Assembly (NCBI GenBank): GCA_016930275.1
Contig: JAFGHA010000039.1
Span: forward strand, 1-38,284
Source: Chitinispirillaceae bacterium
GTDB lineage: Bacteria; Fibrobacterota; Chitinivibrionia; Chitinivibrionales; Chitinispirillaceae
Length of the DNA stretch: 38,284 nt
Reading direction: 5' to 3'
Below, piece by piece: positions 1 through 7,879 of the stretch. Made by a program: the position numbers and the translations under genes. A model generated the notes under the pieces. It saw nothing but the letters and a program-made list of their open reading frames with translations, searched no databases and was not told the origin of the DNA. Within the stretch, counting starts at the first letter, position 1. Every line of letters begins with the position of its first letter.

Positions 1-93
1 AACGACATCAAGGAGATCATGATCACCCGGGACGTCATTCTGAAAAAGTCCGAACCCCTGTTCACCCTCAAAAAAGATAAAAAAATGGCGTGA
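1..93 (+). CDS. C-terminal end of an unidentified protein (partial)
   Basis: The window opens inside a reading frame of 30 codons that closes with TGA at 91-93. The visible peptide is basic and ends in KKDKKMA. No family can be recognised from so short a tail. The start lies before the window. It is followed by a weak hairpin with a T run, consistent with the end of a transcription unit before the next gene at 135. Confidence 0.5.
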   Translation, partial: NDIKEIMITRDVILKKSEPLFTLKKDKKMA

Positions 94-120
94 CCGTTCG
101 ATGACCGGTCACCGTTTTTC
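91..120 (+). terminator. Weak possible terminator after the partial gene
   Basis: TGACCG at 91-96 pairs with CGGTCA at 106-111 around a nine-base loop, followed by CCGTTTTT. The stem is short and begins at the stop codon, so this is a weak candidate. Confidence 0.35.
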
Positions 121-134
121 CGAATTGATCAGTA

Positions 135-860
135 ATGCACCCTGCACTCGCGGCACCAGTATCAATTCTCCGCTCCCTTCTCAACACCGGTACCAATGTC
201 ACCTGCCCGGTATGCAATAGATCGTTCCGTAGATTCATTCCCGGCGGCGGCATCAACCGACGTCCTGATGCCCGCTGCCCCGCCTGTGATGCGCTTGAGC
301 GGCACCGGCTCTTCGGCCTTTTTCTCCGGCGCACTACCAACCTGCTTACCCGGAACCAGGTGTTGCTCCATTTCGCACCGGAACGCTGCTTCAGACAATT
401 GTTTAAAAACAGTGCCAATGGCGAGTACGTCACCGCAGATCTGCAATCCCCACTCGCCGAAGTGCACACCGACATTACCGCTCTCGTCTTCCCGGACAGG
501 CGGTTTGATGCGTTAATCTGTCTGCACGTTCTGGAACACATCGCCGATGACGCGGCGGCTCTGAAAGAGCTGTTCCGTGTACTGAAACCAGGCGGTACGG
601 CGTACATCCTGACCCCGGTGGAGCAGTCACTGGAAAAGACGATCGAAGACCGGGAGGGAAGCACCGCTGAAGAACGCACCGAGCGTTTCGATGCTCCTGA
701 CCACCTCAGAAAATACGGAAGAGATTTTGTCCAACGGATCGGCAGTGCCGGTTTTAGAGTGGAAGCGATCGATTTCTACAAGGAACTCAAGCCGGAGGAG
801 CGGAAAAAATACGGACTGATTCCCGGAGAGTTTATTTACCGCTGTACCCGACCGGCCTGA
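135..860 (+). CDS. SAM-dependent class I methyltransferase with N-terminal zinc-ribbon-like motif
   Basis: A 241-residue protein. The N-terminus carries two CxxC pairs, C24/C27 and C48/C51, the second within CPACDALERHR; this looks like a small zinc ribbon ahead of the catalytic domain. The Methyltransf_11-type core follows: FDALICLHVLEHI at about residues 126-138 (motif IV and after) and LKELFRVLKPGGTAYI (motif VI). The glycine-rich SAM motif I is not obvious, the nearest match being LHFAPERCFRQLF. The C-terminal part (APDHLRKYGRDF, then YKELKPEERKKYGL) is typical of a subgroup often found near glycan or envelope genes. The substrate cannot be predicted. No clear ribosome-binding site precedes the ATG. 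It converges on folD across a long hairpin. Confidence 0.8.
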   Translation: MHPALAAPVSILRSLLNTGTNVTCPVCNRSFRRFIPGGGINRRPDARCPACDALERHRLFGLFLRRTTNLLTRNQVLLHFAPERCFRQLFKNSANGEYVTADLQSPLAEVHTDITALVFPDRRFDALICLHVLEHIADDAAALKELFRVLKPGGTAYILTPVEQSLEKTIEDREGSTAEERTERFDAPDHLRKYGRDFVQRIGSAGFRVEAIDFYKELKPEERKKYGLIPGEFIYRCTRPA

Positions 861-876
861 AAGGATATGGGGTCGG

Positions 877-915
877 GGTGAGTACGGACGGGTTCGGAGC
901 CCGCCCGTACTCACC
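877..915. terminator. Long GC-rich hairpin between convergent genes
   Basis: GGTGAGTACGG (877-887) pairs perfectly with CCGTACTCACC (905-915), and CGGG (889-892) can pair with CCCG (900-903) inside it. There is no T run on either side. Its place between a plus-strand methyltransferase and minus-strand folD suggests a two-way transcription barrier or a member of a palindromic repeat family. Confidence 0.6.
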
Positions 916-927
916 GCCCCCTACACT

Positions 928-1773
928 TCAACCTCGTAATTCCGCAGACTCCATGGTCTGCATGATAAGTGTGGCGATCGTCATCGGTCCGACTCCACCC
1001 GGAACCGGCGTATAGGCACTGCAGCGGGGTATTGCGGTTTCAAGATCTATATCCCCCACCCCCCCCGGATGATATCCGGCATCGACCACAACAGCACCCT
1101 CCTTAATCCAGGCACCCTGAATAAATTTCGGTTTCCCCACCGCTCCCACAACGATATCGGCTTCGGCGATAATCGAGGGAAGATCCTTCGTCCGTGAGTG
1201 GCAGATAGTCACGGTAGCATGCCGGTTGAGAAGCATGAACGCCATCGGTTTTCCCAGAATCGGGCTTCTGCCAACCACCACCGCCCGTTTTCCCGCAAGC
1301 TCGATGTCGTAGTGATCGAGCAGTTTCATAATACCGGCCGGAGTCGCACTTCCGTAAGCACGCTCACCCATCGCCATGCGCCCGAACCCGAGGCAGGTCA
1401 CCCCGTCCACATCCTTTTCGAGATCAATGGCATCGAACGCGGACCGCTCATCAATCTGGTCCGGAACCGGGTGCTGCAGCAGAATACCGTACACCTCGGG
1501 GTCTCCGTTGAGGTTGTTGATTGTTGCCAGAAGTTCTTCCGTGGTTGTGGAGGCCGGCAATGCGATCCGCCGTGAATCAATACCCACGCGGGCGCAGGCG
1601 TTGCCCTTCATCTTGACATACATAGCCGATGCGGGATCTTCACCCACAAGTATGGTCGCAAGCAGCGGCACGCGTCCTCCATGAGTGTTCCGATAGGCGA
1701 GCACCCGTGCCTGCAGGGTGCTCTCGATCTCTTTAGCAAGGTTTTTTCCATTGAGGACGAGCGGCTCCGTCAT
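928..1773 (-). CDS. folD: FolD: methylenetetrahydrofolate dehydrogenase / methenyltetrahydrofolate cyclohydrolase
   Basis: Cytoplasmic bifunctional one-carbon enzyme that interconverts 5,10-methylene-THF, 5,10-methenyl-THF and 10-formyl-THF with NADP. At 281 residues it has the usual length. Visible hallmarks are the YVKMK active-site stretch (Y52, catalytic K56), the dinucleotide-binding [11 protein letters not shown] (commonly GRSNIVGKPMA), and the terminal [15 protein letters not shown]. The reading frame stays open upstream to 1959. The start chosen is the ATG giving [10 protein letters not shown], because a GGAG motif lies eight bases before it and family similarity begins there; an ATG two codons earlier is too close to that motif. 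A perfect TATAAT on the minus strand (plus positions 1873-1878) is a plausible -10 box, but no good -35 was found. Divergent from the mraY homologue. Confidence 0.96.
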   Translation of the reverse strand: MTEPLVLNGKNLAKEIESTLQARVLAYRNTHGGRVPLLATILVGEDPASAMYVKMKGNACARVGIDSRRIALPASTTTEELLATINNLNGDPEVYGILLQHPVPDQIDERSAFDAIDLEKDVDGVTCLGFGRMAMGERAYGSATPAGIMKLLDHYDIELAGKRAVVVGRSPILGKPMAFMLLNRHATVTICHSRTKDLPSIIAEADIVVGAVGKPKFIQGAWIKEGAVVVDAGYHPGGVGDIDLETAIPRCSAYTPVPGGVGPMTIATLIMQTMESAELRG

Positions 1774-1930
1774 GTACATATCTCCATTTGAAGTGAATTG
1801 AACAGCCAGATAAAATAGTTCATGCAACAGCATCATGCAGCGGCTGCAGTAAGGTACCCCGGAACTCCCTGAATTATATTTATCCTTTACAGCGGAAAAC
1901 ACGCCACCCACGAAGGAACCGCACCATCCG

Positions 1931-3067
1931 ATGCTTATCGAACTGATCCATCGCACCACCGGACTTTATGTTCTCTACAGTCGTCTCTTCAGTACGGGCA
2001 TAGCAACGCTGATGTCATTTTCCCTCGCGATGCTGCTGCTGCCGCCGTATATCAGCTTTCTGCGGAAGTATCATTTAAGTTCCGAATTCAATTCCAAAGA
2101 TCGACCGGTCGAACCGGTGATGCCAGCAGGTATTCTGTTTCTTATTATCGTGACCATTACCACGATCGTCACCGTTCGTATCAACTCCTACGTCATATCG
2201 GGACTTGTCATATACATATTTTTCGGCGTCATCGGTGCCATCGACGACATCGCAAAAGTGATCAACAAACGGAAAGTGATGCAGGGTACCCTCTCAAAGC
2301 TGGATTTCCAGTACAAAGCCGACGGCATCTCCTCCACACTCCGACTGGCGCTCTATATCGGTATCTCGCTGGTCGTGGCACTGGTCGCCTATGTATACAT
2401 CCCCAACATCAACGGTACCATCAACCTTCCCTTCTTCAGTATTTTCAAAAAATATCCCTATATGCCGTTCTGGCTCTTCATTCCCTTCATGACATTGACA
2501 ATTTCAGTTCTCGCCAACGGAGTCAATTTCACCGACGGATTCGATACACTGGCCACCGTACCCTCGATCACCTGCCTGATTTTCGTGGGGATCATCTCGT
2601 TCATTTCAAGCAACAGCACCTGGAGCACCTATCTACTCATTCCCCACATTCTGGGCCTGCAGGAACTCCTGCCGCTCATCGGAGCGGTGGTCGGAACGCT
2701 GCTCGCCTACCTCTGGTTCAACGCTCCGCCGTCAACCATTATCATGGGCGACAGCGGCTCAGTCGGACTTGGAGGATTCATCGGGATTCTGTTCGTGTTC
2801 ACCAAGGCGGGATTTTTTCTCCCGATTGTCGGATTTATCTTTATGCTTGAATTCGTCTCGGTCATCATTCAGATCGGTTACTTCAAAATGACCCGGAAAC
2901 GGTTCTTTCTCATGGCACCGATTCATCACCATTTTCAGAAAAAAATGGAAAAAAGCGGACGATATGCCGACGGGTTTCAGATCAAATCGAAAATCATGTG
3001 GCGTTTTCATATACTGTCGGTTCTACTCCTCGTTTTTGGACTTGTCATCTTTCTGAAAGTCAGATAA
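1931..3067 (+). CDS. mraY: MraY-like phospho-N-acetylmuramoyl-pentapeptide-transferase (divergent)
   Basis: Polytopic membrane enzyme of the PNPT family that would transfer phospho-MurNAc-pentapeptide to undecaprenyl phosphate, making lipid I. Length (378 residues) and the roughly ten hydrophobic segments fit. Conserved motifs: D105-D106 in [16 protein letters not shown] (residues 199-208, the metal-binding Asp region), [15 protein letters not shown] (263-277) and the MraY-specific MAPIHHHF (328-335). The PTMGG motif normally near residue 65 is replaced by PVMPAG. The gene stands away from any division/cell-wall (dcw) genes and is followed after 14 bases by a methyltransferase. It may be the sole MraY, moved from the cluster, or a second specialised copy. 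AAGGAAC about 11 bases upstream is the only ribosome-binding candidate. Confidence 0.85.
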   Translation: MLIELIHRTTGLYVLYSRLFSTGIATLMSFSLAMLLLPPYISFLRKYHLSSEFNSKDRPVEPVMPAGILFLIIVTITTIVTVRINSYVISGLVIYIFFGVIGAIDDIAKVINKRKVMQGTLSKLDFQYKADGISSTLRLALYIGISLVVALVAYVYIPNINGTINLPFFSIFKKYPYMPFWLFIPFMTLTISVLANGVNFTDGFDTLATVPSITCLIFVGIISFISSNSTWSTYLLIPHILGLQELLPLIGAVVGTLLAYLWFNAPPSTIIMGDSGSVGLGGFIGILFVFTKAGFFLPIVGFIFMLEFVSVIIQIGYFKMTRKRFFLMAPIHHHFQKKMEKSGRYADGFQIKSKIMWRFHILSVLLLVFGLVIFLKVR

Positions 3068-3081
3068 TATTAACCATCGCT

Positions 3082-3801
3082 ATGGTTACCGATCCGCATA
3101 CCAATTACACTTCCCCGGCCGGAAAAGAGTATACTTTTACCGCTGCGCGCGTCGCCGGCATAAATCCGTCGAGCAGAATCCTCGATATGGGATGCGGATA
3201 CGGTGAAGCCGCCTGCAACCTCGCCACTGAATTCAGATGCCGTATCACCGCGTGTGACAGCAGCAGCGACAATATCGAAATAGCCCGTACCTCGGCAGTG
3301 GAACACAACGTCAGTCACCTCATCACCTTTGAAGAGATCGACCTGCTCTCCGCCGATTTTTCGGAAGAACCCTTCGAGCTTGCACTTGCCGAGGGAGGGG
3401 TATTCTCGTACATCAACCGACGCAAAGGCCTCACTCTGGCCGGCAAATGGCTGGCTCCACGCGGGTGGCTGGCATTTTCGGACCTGATCATTATCTCTGA
3501 GTCGGTTCCGGATGAAATCAGAGCAATTTATGACGATGCGAATTATCACTATGAAACCGAGCACTCCTACCGCGAACTGATTGCAACCGCGGATATGGAG
3601 GTCCAGTGCATGGCACTGGTACCGCCGAGCGGATGGGATAATTACTATGCCCACATGGCGCGACGCCTTGAAGACAGTCGCGGCTTCTTCGCCGACAGGC
3701 GGATAAAACTTGCATTTCATCGTGAAATAGATGTATTCTATCGGCTTGAGGCCAGCAAGTACATCGGTTATCTGTTTTGTATCGCACGAAAAAAATCCTG
3801 A
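3082..3801 (+). CDS. SAM-dependent methyltransferase
   Basis: A 239-residue class I methyltransferase. SAM motif I is SRILDMGCGYGEAACNLA (residues 31-48), followed by the acidic end of beta-2 in ITACDSSSDNIEIAR, and PFELALAEGGVFSY as the motif IV region. The arrangement resembles small-molecule (UbiE/Coq5-like, glycine/sarcosine-type) methyltransferases, but the substrate is unknown. The frame is open upstream to 2998, overlapping mraY; the start chosen is the ATG directly before VTDPHTNYT, 14 bases after the mraY stop, because the upstream segment is unlike the family and lies in coding sequence. No clear ribosome-binding site is present, so translation may be coupled to mraY. Confidence 0.8.
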   Translation: MVTDPHTNYTSPAGKEYTFTAARVAGINPSSRILDMGCGYGEAACNLATEFRCRITACDSSSDNIEIARTSAVEHNVSHLITFEEIDLLSADFSEEPFELALAEGGVFSYINRRKGLTLAGKWLAPRGWLAFSDLIIISESVPDEIRAIYDDANYHYETEHSYRELIATADMEVQCMALVPPSGWDNYYAHMARRLEDSRGFFADRRIKLAFHREIDVFYRLEASKYIGYLFCIARKKS

Positions 3802-4031
3802 ATCGTGTGAATTGCCGTTTTTACCTGATTTTCAAACTTTTTACGTTAACCCGAACCGGATTATTCTTTAATAATGAGCTGTACAGGATTCCCTTCACGA
3901 GACCGAACCGATCGTTACCGAAAGCGTTTCCGTGATTGTTCCCGATTCGGTTCACCTCGTGAAACCATCAAATCAAGACATTAAAACATCATCTTATATC
4001 GACGGAGACCATTATCTTTCAAGGAGGTTTT

Positions 4032-4868
4032 ATGCATTGTTCGAAAATTCTGGCATGTACACTCCTGTCGGGACTGACCGCCTTTGCGCAAATGCAACCG
4101 GTTGTAACCGGGGACCAGGGAAGCGGTTCCATCGACTGGTCGGAGCGTTTTATTGTCGCCACCGGTATCGGTGCACCCAATCCCGATCTCTCCGAAGCGG
4201 CCCAGCGACCGGCTGCGATCCGGGCGGCGAAACAGATCGCTTTGCGTAATGCTCTCGAAACCATCAAAGGAATATTCATCTCCTCAAGTACCACTGTGAA
4301 AAACTTTATGGTCGAAAACGATGTTGTTTCATCAAGTGTCAGCGGATTCATAAAAGGTTTTGAACAGGAGGGGCGCACCAAATACATGGAAGACGGAACG
4401 GTTGAAGTGAGCATGAAAGTGCCGCTCGACGGTGTCGGAGCCCTGGGTGACCTGCTCCTCGGGAAAAGCATCGGAGATCAGCCTGCGATCACGAAGTTCG
4501 AAGGCACCAAGGCGAAAAAGGAACAGATCTTCACCGGACTCATTATTGACTGCAAAGGTCTTTCCGTCAAACCGGCGCTCAGCCCCCGTGTCCTCGACGA
4601 ATCGGGACGTGAAGTATACGGCAGTGCCTACGTGTCACGTGAATGGGCCGTCAAATACGGTGTCGTCGGGTACTCCAAAGCGGTTGAGACCGCCGCGAAA
4701 CTTGCCGACCGAGTCGGAAAAAATCCCGGACAGGTGAAGGGACAAAAAGCTTACGGTACCAACAGCACCGATATCGTTATCAGCAACGATGATGCAGCGG
4801 ATATCCGCAGCGCAGCGAAAAACCTGAAATTTCTCTCGGAATGCCGTGTCATTTTCGTTATCGATTAA
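4032..4868 (+). CDS. Secreted LPP20/FlgT-like protein
   Basis: A 278-residue exported protein. A signal peptide (about MHCSKILACTLLSGLTAFA) leads into a domain resembling the LPP20 / FlgT N-terminal fold: a strand holding IVATGIGAP, then a long helix of the type AAIRAAKQIALRNALETIKG, then strands ending at VEVSMKVPLDG (near residue 135). The second half (residues 160-278) has FTGLIIDCKGLSVKPALSPRV, a pattern seen in hypothetical proteins of flagellar or envelope operons. The start is decided by a perfect AGGAGG seven bases before the ATG. It lies 24 bases ahead of the TPR/SLH lipoprotein, so the two probably form an operon and act together at the outer membrane or periplasm. The specific function is unknown. 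Confidence 0.7.
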   Translation: MHCSKILACTLLSGLTAFAQMQPVVTGDQGSGSIDWSERFIVATGIGAPNPDLSEAAQRPAAIRAAKQIALRNALETIKGIFISSSTTVKNFMVENDVVSSSVSGFIKGFEQEGRTKYMEDGTVEVSMKVPLDGVGALGDLLLGKSIGDQPAITKFEGTKAKKEQIFTGLIIDCKGLSVKPALSPRVLDESGREVYGSAYVSREWAVKYGVVGYSKAVETAAKLADRVGKNPGQVKGQKAYGTNSTDIVISNDDAADIRSAAKNLKFLSECRVIFVID

Positions 4869-4892
4869 CATCATCCGCCAAGGAGCACTTAT

Positions 4893-6095
4893 ATGAAAAA
4901 CACCCGAATGATCCCGATACTGACCGGTGTGGTCTGCATTGCCATGCTGCTTGCCGCCGGTTGCGCACCAAAGGCACGTAAGGCCGGTGGCCAGATGGAC
5001 GATCCCCCGACCCATTACAAGCAGGGTATGAAGTACTGGGATGAAGGCAAATACGACCAGGCCGAAGAGGAGTTCAAGCTTGCCCAGTCACTCGATCCGA
5101 AGTATGCGCTTGCCTACAGCGGCCTCGCCCTTACCACCGCACAGCATGCTAAAACCGCGACCGATGTCGACGCTACCAGGGATGGCTTCAAAGAAGCGCT
5201 CAAACTTGCCGATAAAGCCCAGAGCCTCGACAACAAGGTTCCGGAAGTATTTATCGCCAAGGCAATCGTCATCACTATGAAAAACGAAGGTACACCGGCG
5301 AAAGAATGGCTCGACGATGTGGAACGGGAGTACAACCGGGCACTCAAACTCGATCCGGAAAATGCCGAAGCTCTGTACCGTCGCGGATACTGTTACAAGA
5401 AAGCGTATGAATTTTCAAAAGCGGGCGACGATTTCAGAAAAGTACTCGATCTTAAAAAAGATTTCACCGCCGAAGCGAACGAGCAGTGGGAAATCGTGCA
5501 GAAAATCGAACGCGCCGCTCCCGGTACCGATGTCGGTAAAAAAATAGCGCTCGTCGAAAAAATCAGCAGGGCCGACATCGCGGCACTTTTCGTTTCGGAA
5601 CTCAAGATCGACAAGCTGATCGACAAAAAAGCGCCCAAGCAGTACGACACCGATTTTCAGGCTCCTGGCGACGCACGTACCATGCAGGCCGACAGTGTCG
5701 TTTCCATGGCGACGGTTACCGACATCGACGGCCACTGGGCAAAAAATTTCATTATGGATATCGTCGAACGCGGTATTCGCGGCCTTGAACCCTACCCGGA
5801 TCATACCTTTCATCCCGATCAGCTCATCAACCGTGGAGAATATGCCATGATGGTGGAGGATGCGCTGATTGCGATCACCGGTGACAAGGATCTCGCGACC
5901 AAGCACATCGGCAGCGAAAGCCGTTTCCCCGACGTCAACCCGTCACACCCCTCCTACAATGCGATCTGCAATGCGGTCGACAAGGGAGTTATGGACGCCG
6001 CTATGAACGGTGAATTCGGTCTTACCGATCCGGTAAGCGGTCCCGACGCGCTGCTGGTCATCAGGAAACTGAAGGATTTCAATAAGATTGAGTAG
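4893..6095 (+). CDS. Lipoprotein with TPR repeats and SLH domains
   Basis: A 400-residue lipoprotein. The signal peptide ends in the lipobox LAAGC with the acylated Cys at residue 24. Residues about 40-200 form TPR units: HYKQGMKYWDEGKYDQAEEEF, YNRALKLDPENAEALYRRGY and KAGDDFRKVLDLKKDF. The C-terminal half carries S-layer-homology motifs: ISRADIAALF, then VTDIDGHWAKNFIMDIVERG with HPDQLINRGEYAMM, then FPDVNPSHPSYNAICNAVDKG. SLH modules bind cell-wall polymers in Gram-positive bacteria and also occur in some diderm outer-membrane proteins; here the module could tether an anchored lipoprotein to peptidoglycan or to a pyruvylated glycan. AAGGAGC precedes the ATG. It is the second gene of an apparent two-gene operon, closed by a strong terminator. 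Confidence 0.85.
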   Translation: MKNTRMIPILTGVVCIAMLLAAGCAPKARKAGGQMDDPPTHYKQGMKYWDEGKYDQAEEEFKLAQSLDPKYALAYSGLALTTAQHAKTATDVDATRDGFKEALKLADKAQSLDNKVPEVFIAKAIVITMKNEGTPAKEWLDDVEREYNRALKLDPENAEALYRRGYCYKKAYEFSKAGDDFRKVLDLKKDFTAEANEQWEIVQKIERAAPGTDVGKKIALVEKISRADIAALFVSELKIDKLIDKKAPKQYDTDFQAPGDARTMQADSVVSMATVTDIDGHWAKNFIMDIVERGIRGLEPYPDHTFHPDQLINRGEYAMMVEDALIAITGDKDLATKHIGSESRFPDVNPSHPSYNAICNAVDKGVMDAAMNGEFGLTDPVSGPDALLVIRKLKDFNKIE

Positions 6096-6118
6096 GTGAT
6101 ATTCACAATACCGCATAA

Positions 6119-6150
6119 AAAAAGGCCGGTACAGTACCGGCCTTTTTTTT
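6119..6150. terminator. Strong bidirectional intrinsic terminator
   Basis: GGCCGGTA (6124-6131) and TACCGGCC (6135-6142) form a perfect stem with loop CAG. A runs before it and T runs after it extend the pairing and give U tracts on both strands. It serves the lipoprotein gene (plus) and tpx (minus). Confidence 0.93.
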
Positions 6151-6166
6151 GAGGATTGAAACGATA

Positions 6167-6667
6167 TCACTTCAACGCGGCGAGCGCCTTCTCATAATCC
6201 GGTTCCTGAGTAATCTCGGGGACCTGTTCAGTGTAGAGAACCACTCCCCCGACATTGGTAACCACCACGGAACGGGAAAAAAGGCCGGCATGATTTCCAT
6301 CAATGATGGTAACCCCGAATTGCTGTCCGAACGATTTGGAGCGGAACGCGGAAAGTGTCACCACATTGTTGATACCTTCGGCACTGCAGAATCTGCCCTG
6401 TGCAAACGGAAGATCCTGCGAAATACAGAGAACTACCGTATTATCAAGTTTGGCCGCAGCCTCGTTGAATCGTCGCACCGATGCCGAACACACCGAGGTA
6501 TCAAGCGACAGGAAGATATTGAACACAAGCCGTTTGCCGGAAAAATCATGCTTCCCGACATCGCTCAAATCAGATTTCGTTAAGAGAAAATCGGGTATTG
6601 TAGAACCAACTGCCGGCAGTGTGCCGACCGTGTTGATTGGCTGACCTTTCAGTGTGATTACCGCCAT
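6167..6667 (-). CDS. tpx: Thiol peroxidase (atypical 2-Cys peroxiredoxin)
   Basis: A 166-residue Tpx, full family length. It reduces hydrogen peroxide and alkyl hydroperoxides using thioredoxin. The peroxidatic Cys is C60 in LSLDTSVCSASVRRFN, and the resolving Cys is C94 in DLPFAQGRFCSAEGI; both sit where Tpx proteins have them. N-terminal TLKGQPINTVGTLPAVG is also typical. The ATG before AVITLKG is preferred over one four codons upstream because GGGAGGGG lies directly before it. It is probably periplasmic or cytoplasmic as in other diderms, since no signal peptide is visible. It appears monocistronic, ending at the shared terminator. Confidence 0.95.
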   Translation of the reverse strand: MAVITLKGQPINTVGTLPAVGSTIPDFLLTKSDLSDVGKHDFSGKRLVFNIFLSLDTSVCSASVRRFNEAAAKLDNTVVLCISQDLPFAQGRFCSAEGINNVVTLSAFRSKSFGQQFGVTIIDGNHAGLFSRSVVVTNVGGVVLYTEQVPEITQEPDYEKALAALK

Positions 6668-6756
6668 ATCCCCTCCCATTAAAAGTTATCATTTCCTGTT
6701 ACATAATAAAAATACGATCTACCGATTCGGAGAGCAACGCTGGTACCACTGCCTGT

Positions 6757-7617
6757 TCACCACTCTCCCGCTACTGAATCGTTGAGCGAAGGTGGCGTAG
6801 CCGGTATGCCGCTATCGATTTTCCCGGTGCCGGCGGAATCGGAAACAGCTGCCGTATCGGCGGCTGCAGGTGCAGTCACTTCCGGCTGTTCCGCGACACT
6901 GTCATGGTAGGTTGAAATCGACGCCGCAGGGAACGCTCTTTCCCTGATAACCGCGGCTCTGCGCTCGATAAATCCTCCTTTACTCAGCGGGTTGTACCGA
7001 CGGGGGCTCGGCAGTACTACGGCAAGCAGTGATGCTTCTTCAGCAGTCAATTCACCGGGAGATTTCCCGAAGTAATGGCGTGCCGCCTGTCTGATTCCGA
7101 AGATACCGTCACCCCACTCGACGACGTTCAGGTAAATTTCCAGAATACGTTTTTTTGAAAGCGTCCGCTCAAGCCGCCAGGTGAGTATCGCTTCGGTAAT
7201 TTTTCTGAATACATTTTTTGACGGACGAAGATAGAGATTTTTGACCAGTTGCTGACTTATGGTACTCGCTCCGAATCTGATCCGTTTCGAATTGAGATTC
7301 GTCTGCAGGGCGTTTTTAATCTCCGCGAAATCGAAACCATGGTGACGCCAGAATTTCGCGTCTTCCGAAACGACCACTGCTTTAATGAGATTCGGAGAAA
7401 TCCGGTTGTACGGAACCCACCGCAACGAAACCGTTCGATTGCTTTTTTCAGCTTTCCACTGCCGTTCCCGGTATCGGATAAAGGAGGTGGTGGTCGGGTT
7501 TTCATTCCGGAGCGGTTTGAGGTCGGGGAAGAAGAAATATCTTCCGATAAAGATGGCCGGAATTCCGGTAATGATGACTGCAAGCGCTATCCCGCAGCGA
7601 AGTTTGGATGATATCAT
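6757..7617 (-). CDS. mtgA: Monofunctional biosynthetic peptidoglycan transglycosylase (GT51)
   Basis: A 286-residue inner-membrane enzyme that polymerises lipid II into glycan strands. One N-terminal transmembrane helix (about residues 8-30) is followed by the GT51 domain: VVSEDAKFWRHHGFD with catalytic E85, GASTISQQLVKNLYL (116-130, GAST in place of the usual GGST), RKITEAILTWRLE, and KRILEIYLNVVEWG with the second catalytic Glu E160. No transpeptidase domain follows, which makes it MtgA-type rather than PBP1-type. The last 50 or so residues are an Ala/Pro/Thr/Ser-rich, acidic, probably disordered extension that typical MtgA proteins lack. No clear ribosome-binding site was seen. Divergent from the FN3 gene across 262 bases with no recognisable promoter. 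Confidence 0.93.
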   Translation of the reverse strand: MISSKLRCGIALAVIITGIPAIFIGRYFFFPDLKPLRNENPTTTSFIRYRERQWKAEKSNRTVSLRWVPYNRISPNLIKAVVVSEDAKFWRHHGFDFAEIKNALQTNLNSKRIRFGASTISQQLVKNLYLRPSKNVFRKITEAILTWRLERTLSKKRILEIYLNVVEWGDGIFGIRQAARHYFGKSPGELTAEEASLLAVVLPSPRRYNPLSKGGFIERRAAVIRERAFPAASISTYHDSVAEQPEVTAPAAADTAAVSDSAGTGKIDSGIPATPPSLNDSVAGEW

Positions 7618-7879
7618 GAGTGAAAATATACCAGTTTGAACAAAAAGCCACTAAACGGAAGCACCGTAATGCTGCAAACGGTATTCCGGGAATCCATTGA
7701 ACGTACTTCAACCGCACCTTCATATCCGTCACGGTTGCTGAAAATACCGGCCAGACGGTTTTCATTTCTCTTTCCGGGATGTATTATTTGTTCATGACGG
7801 TACGGTACGGTCAATCGTACAGTTTCCCTGCCGCCAGCTATTACGGGTGCTCTACAACATGATCAGATACCAGACCGTC

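Noticed and set aside
3932..4249. A plus-strand frame overlapping the LPP20/FlgT-like gene start
   Set aside because: The gene at 4032 has a perfect Shine-Dalgarno and signal peptide; this frame has neither.
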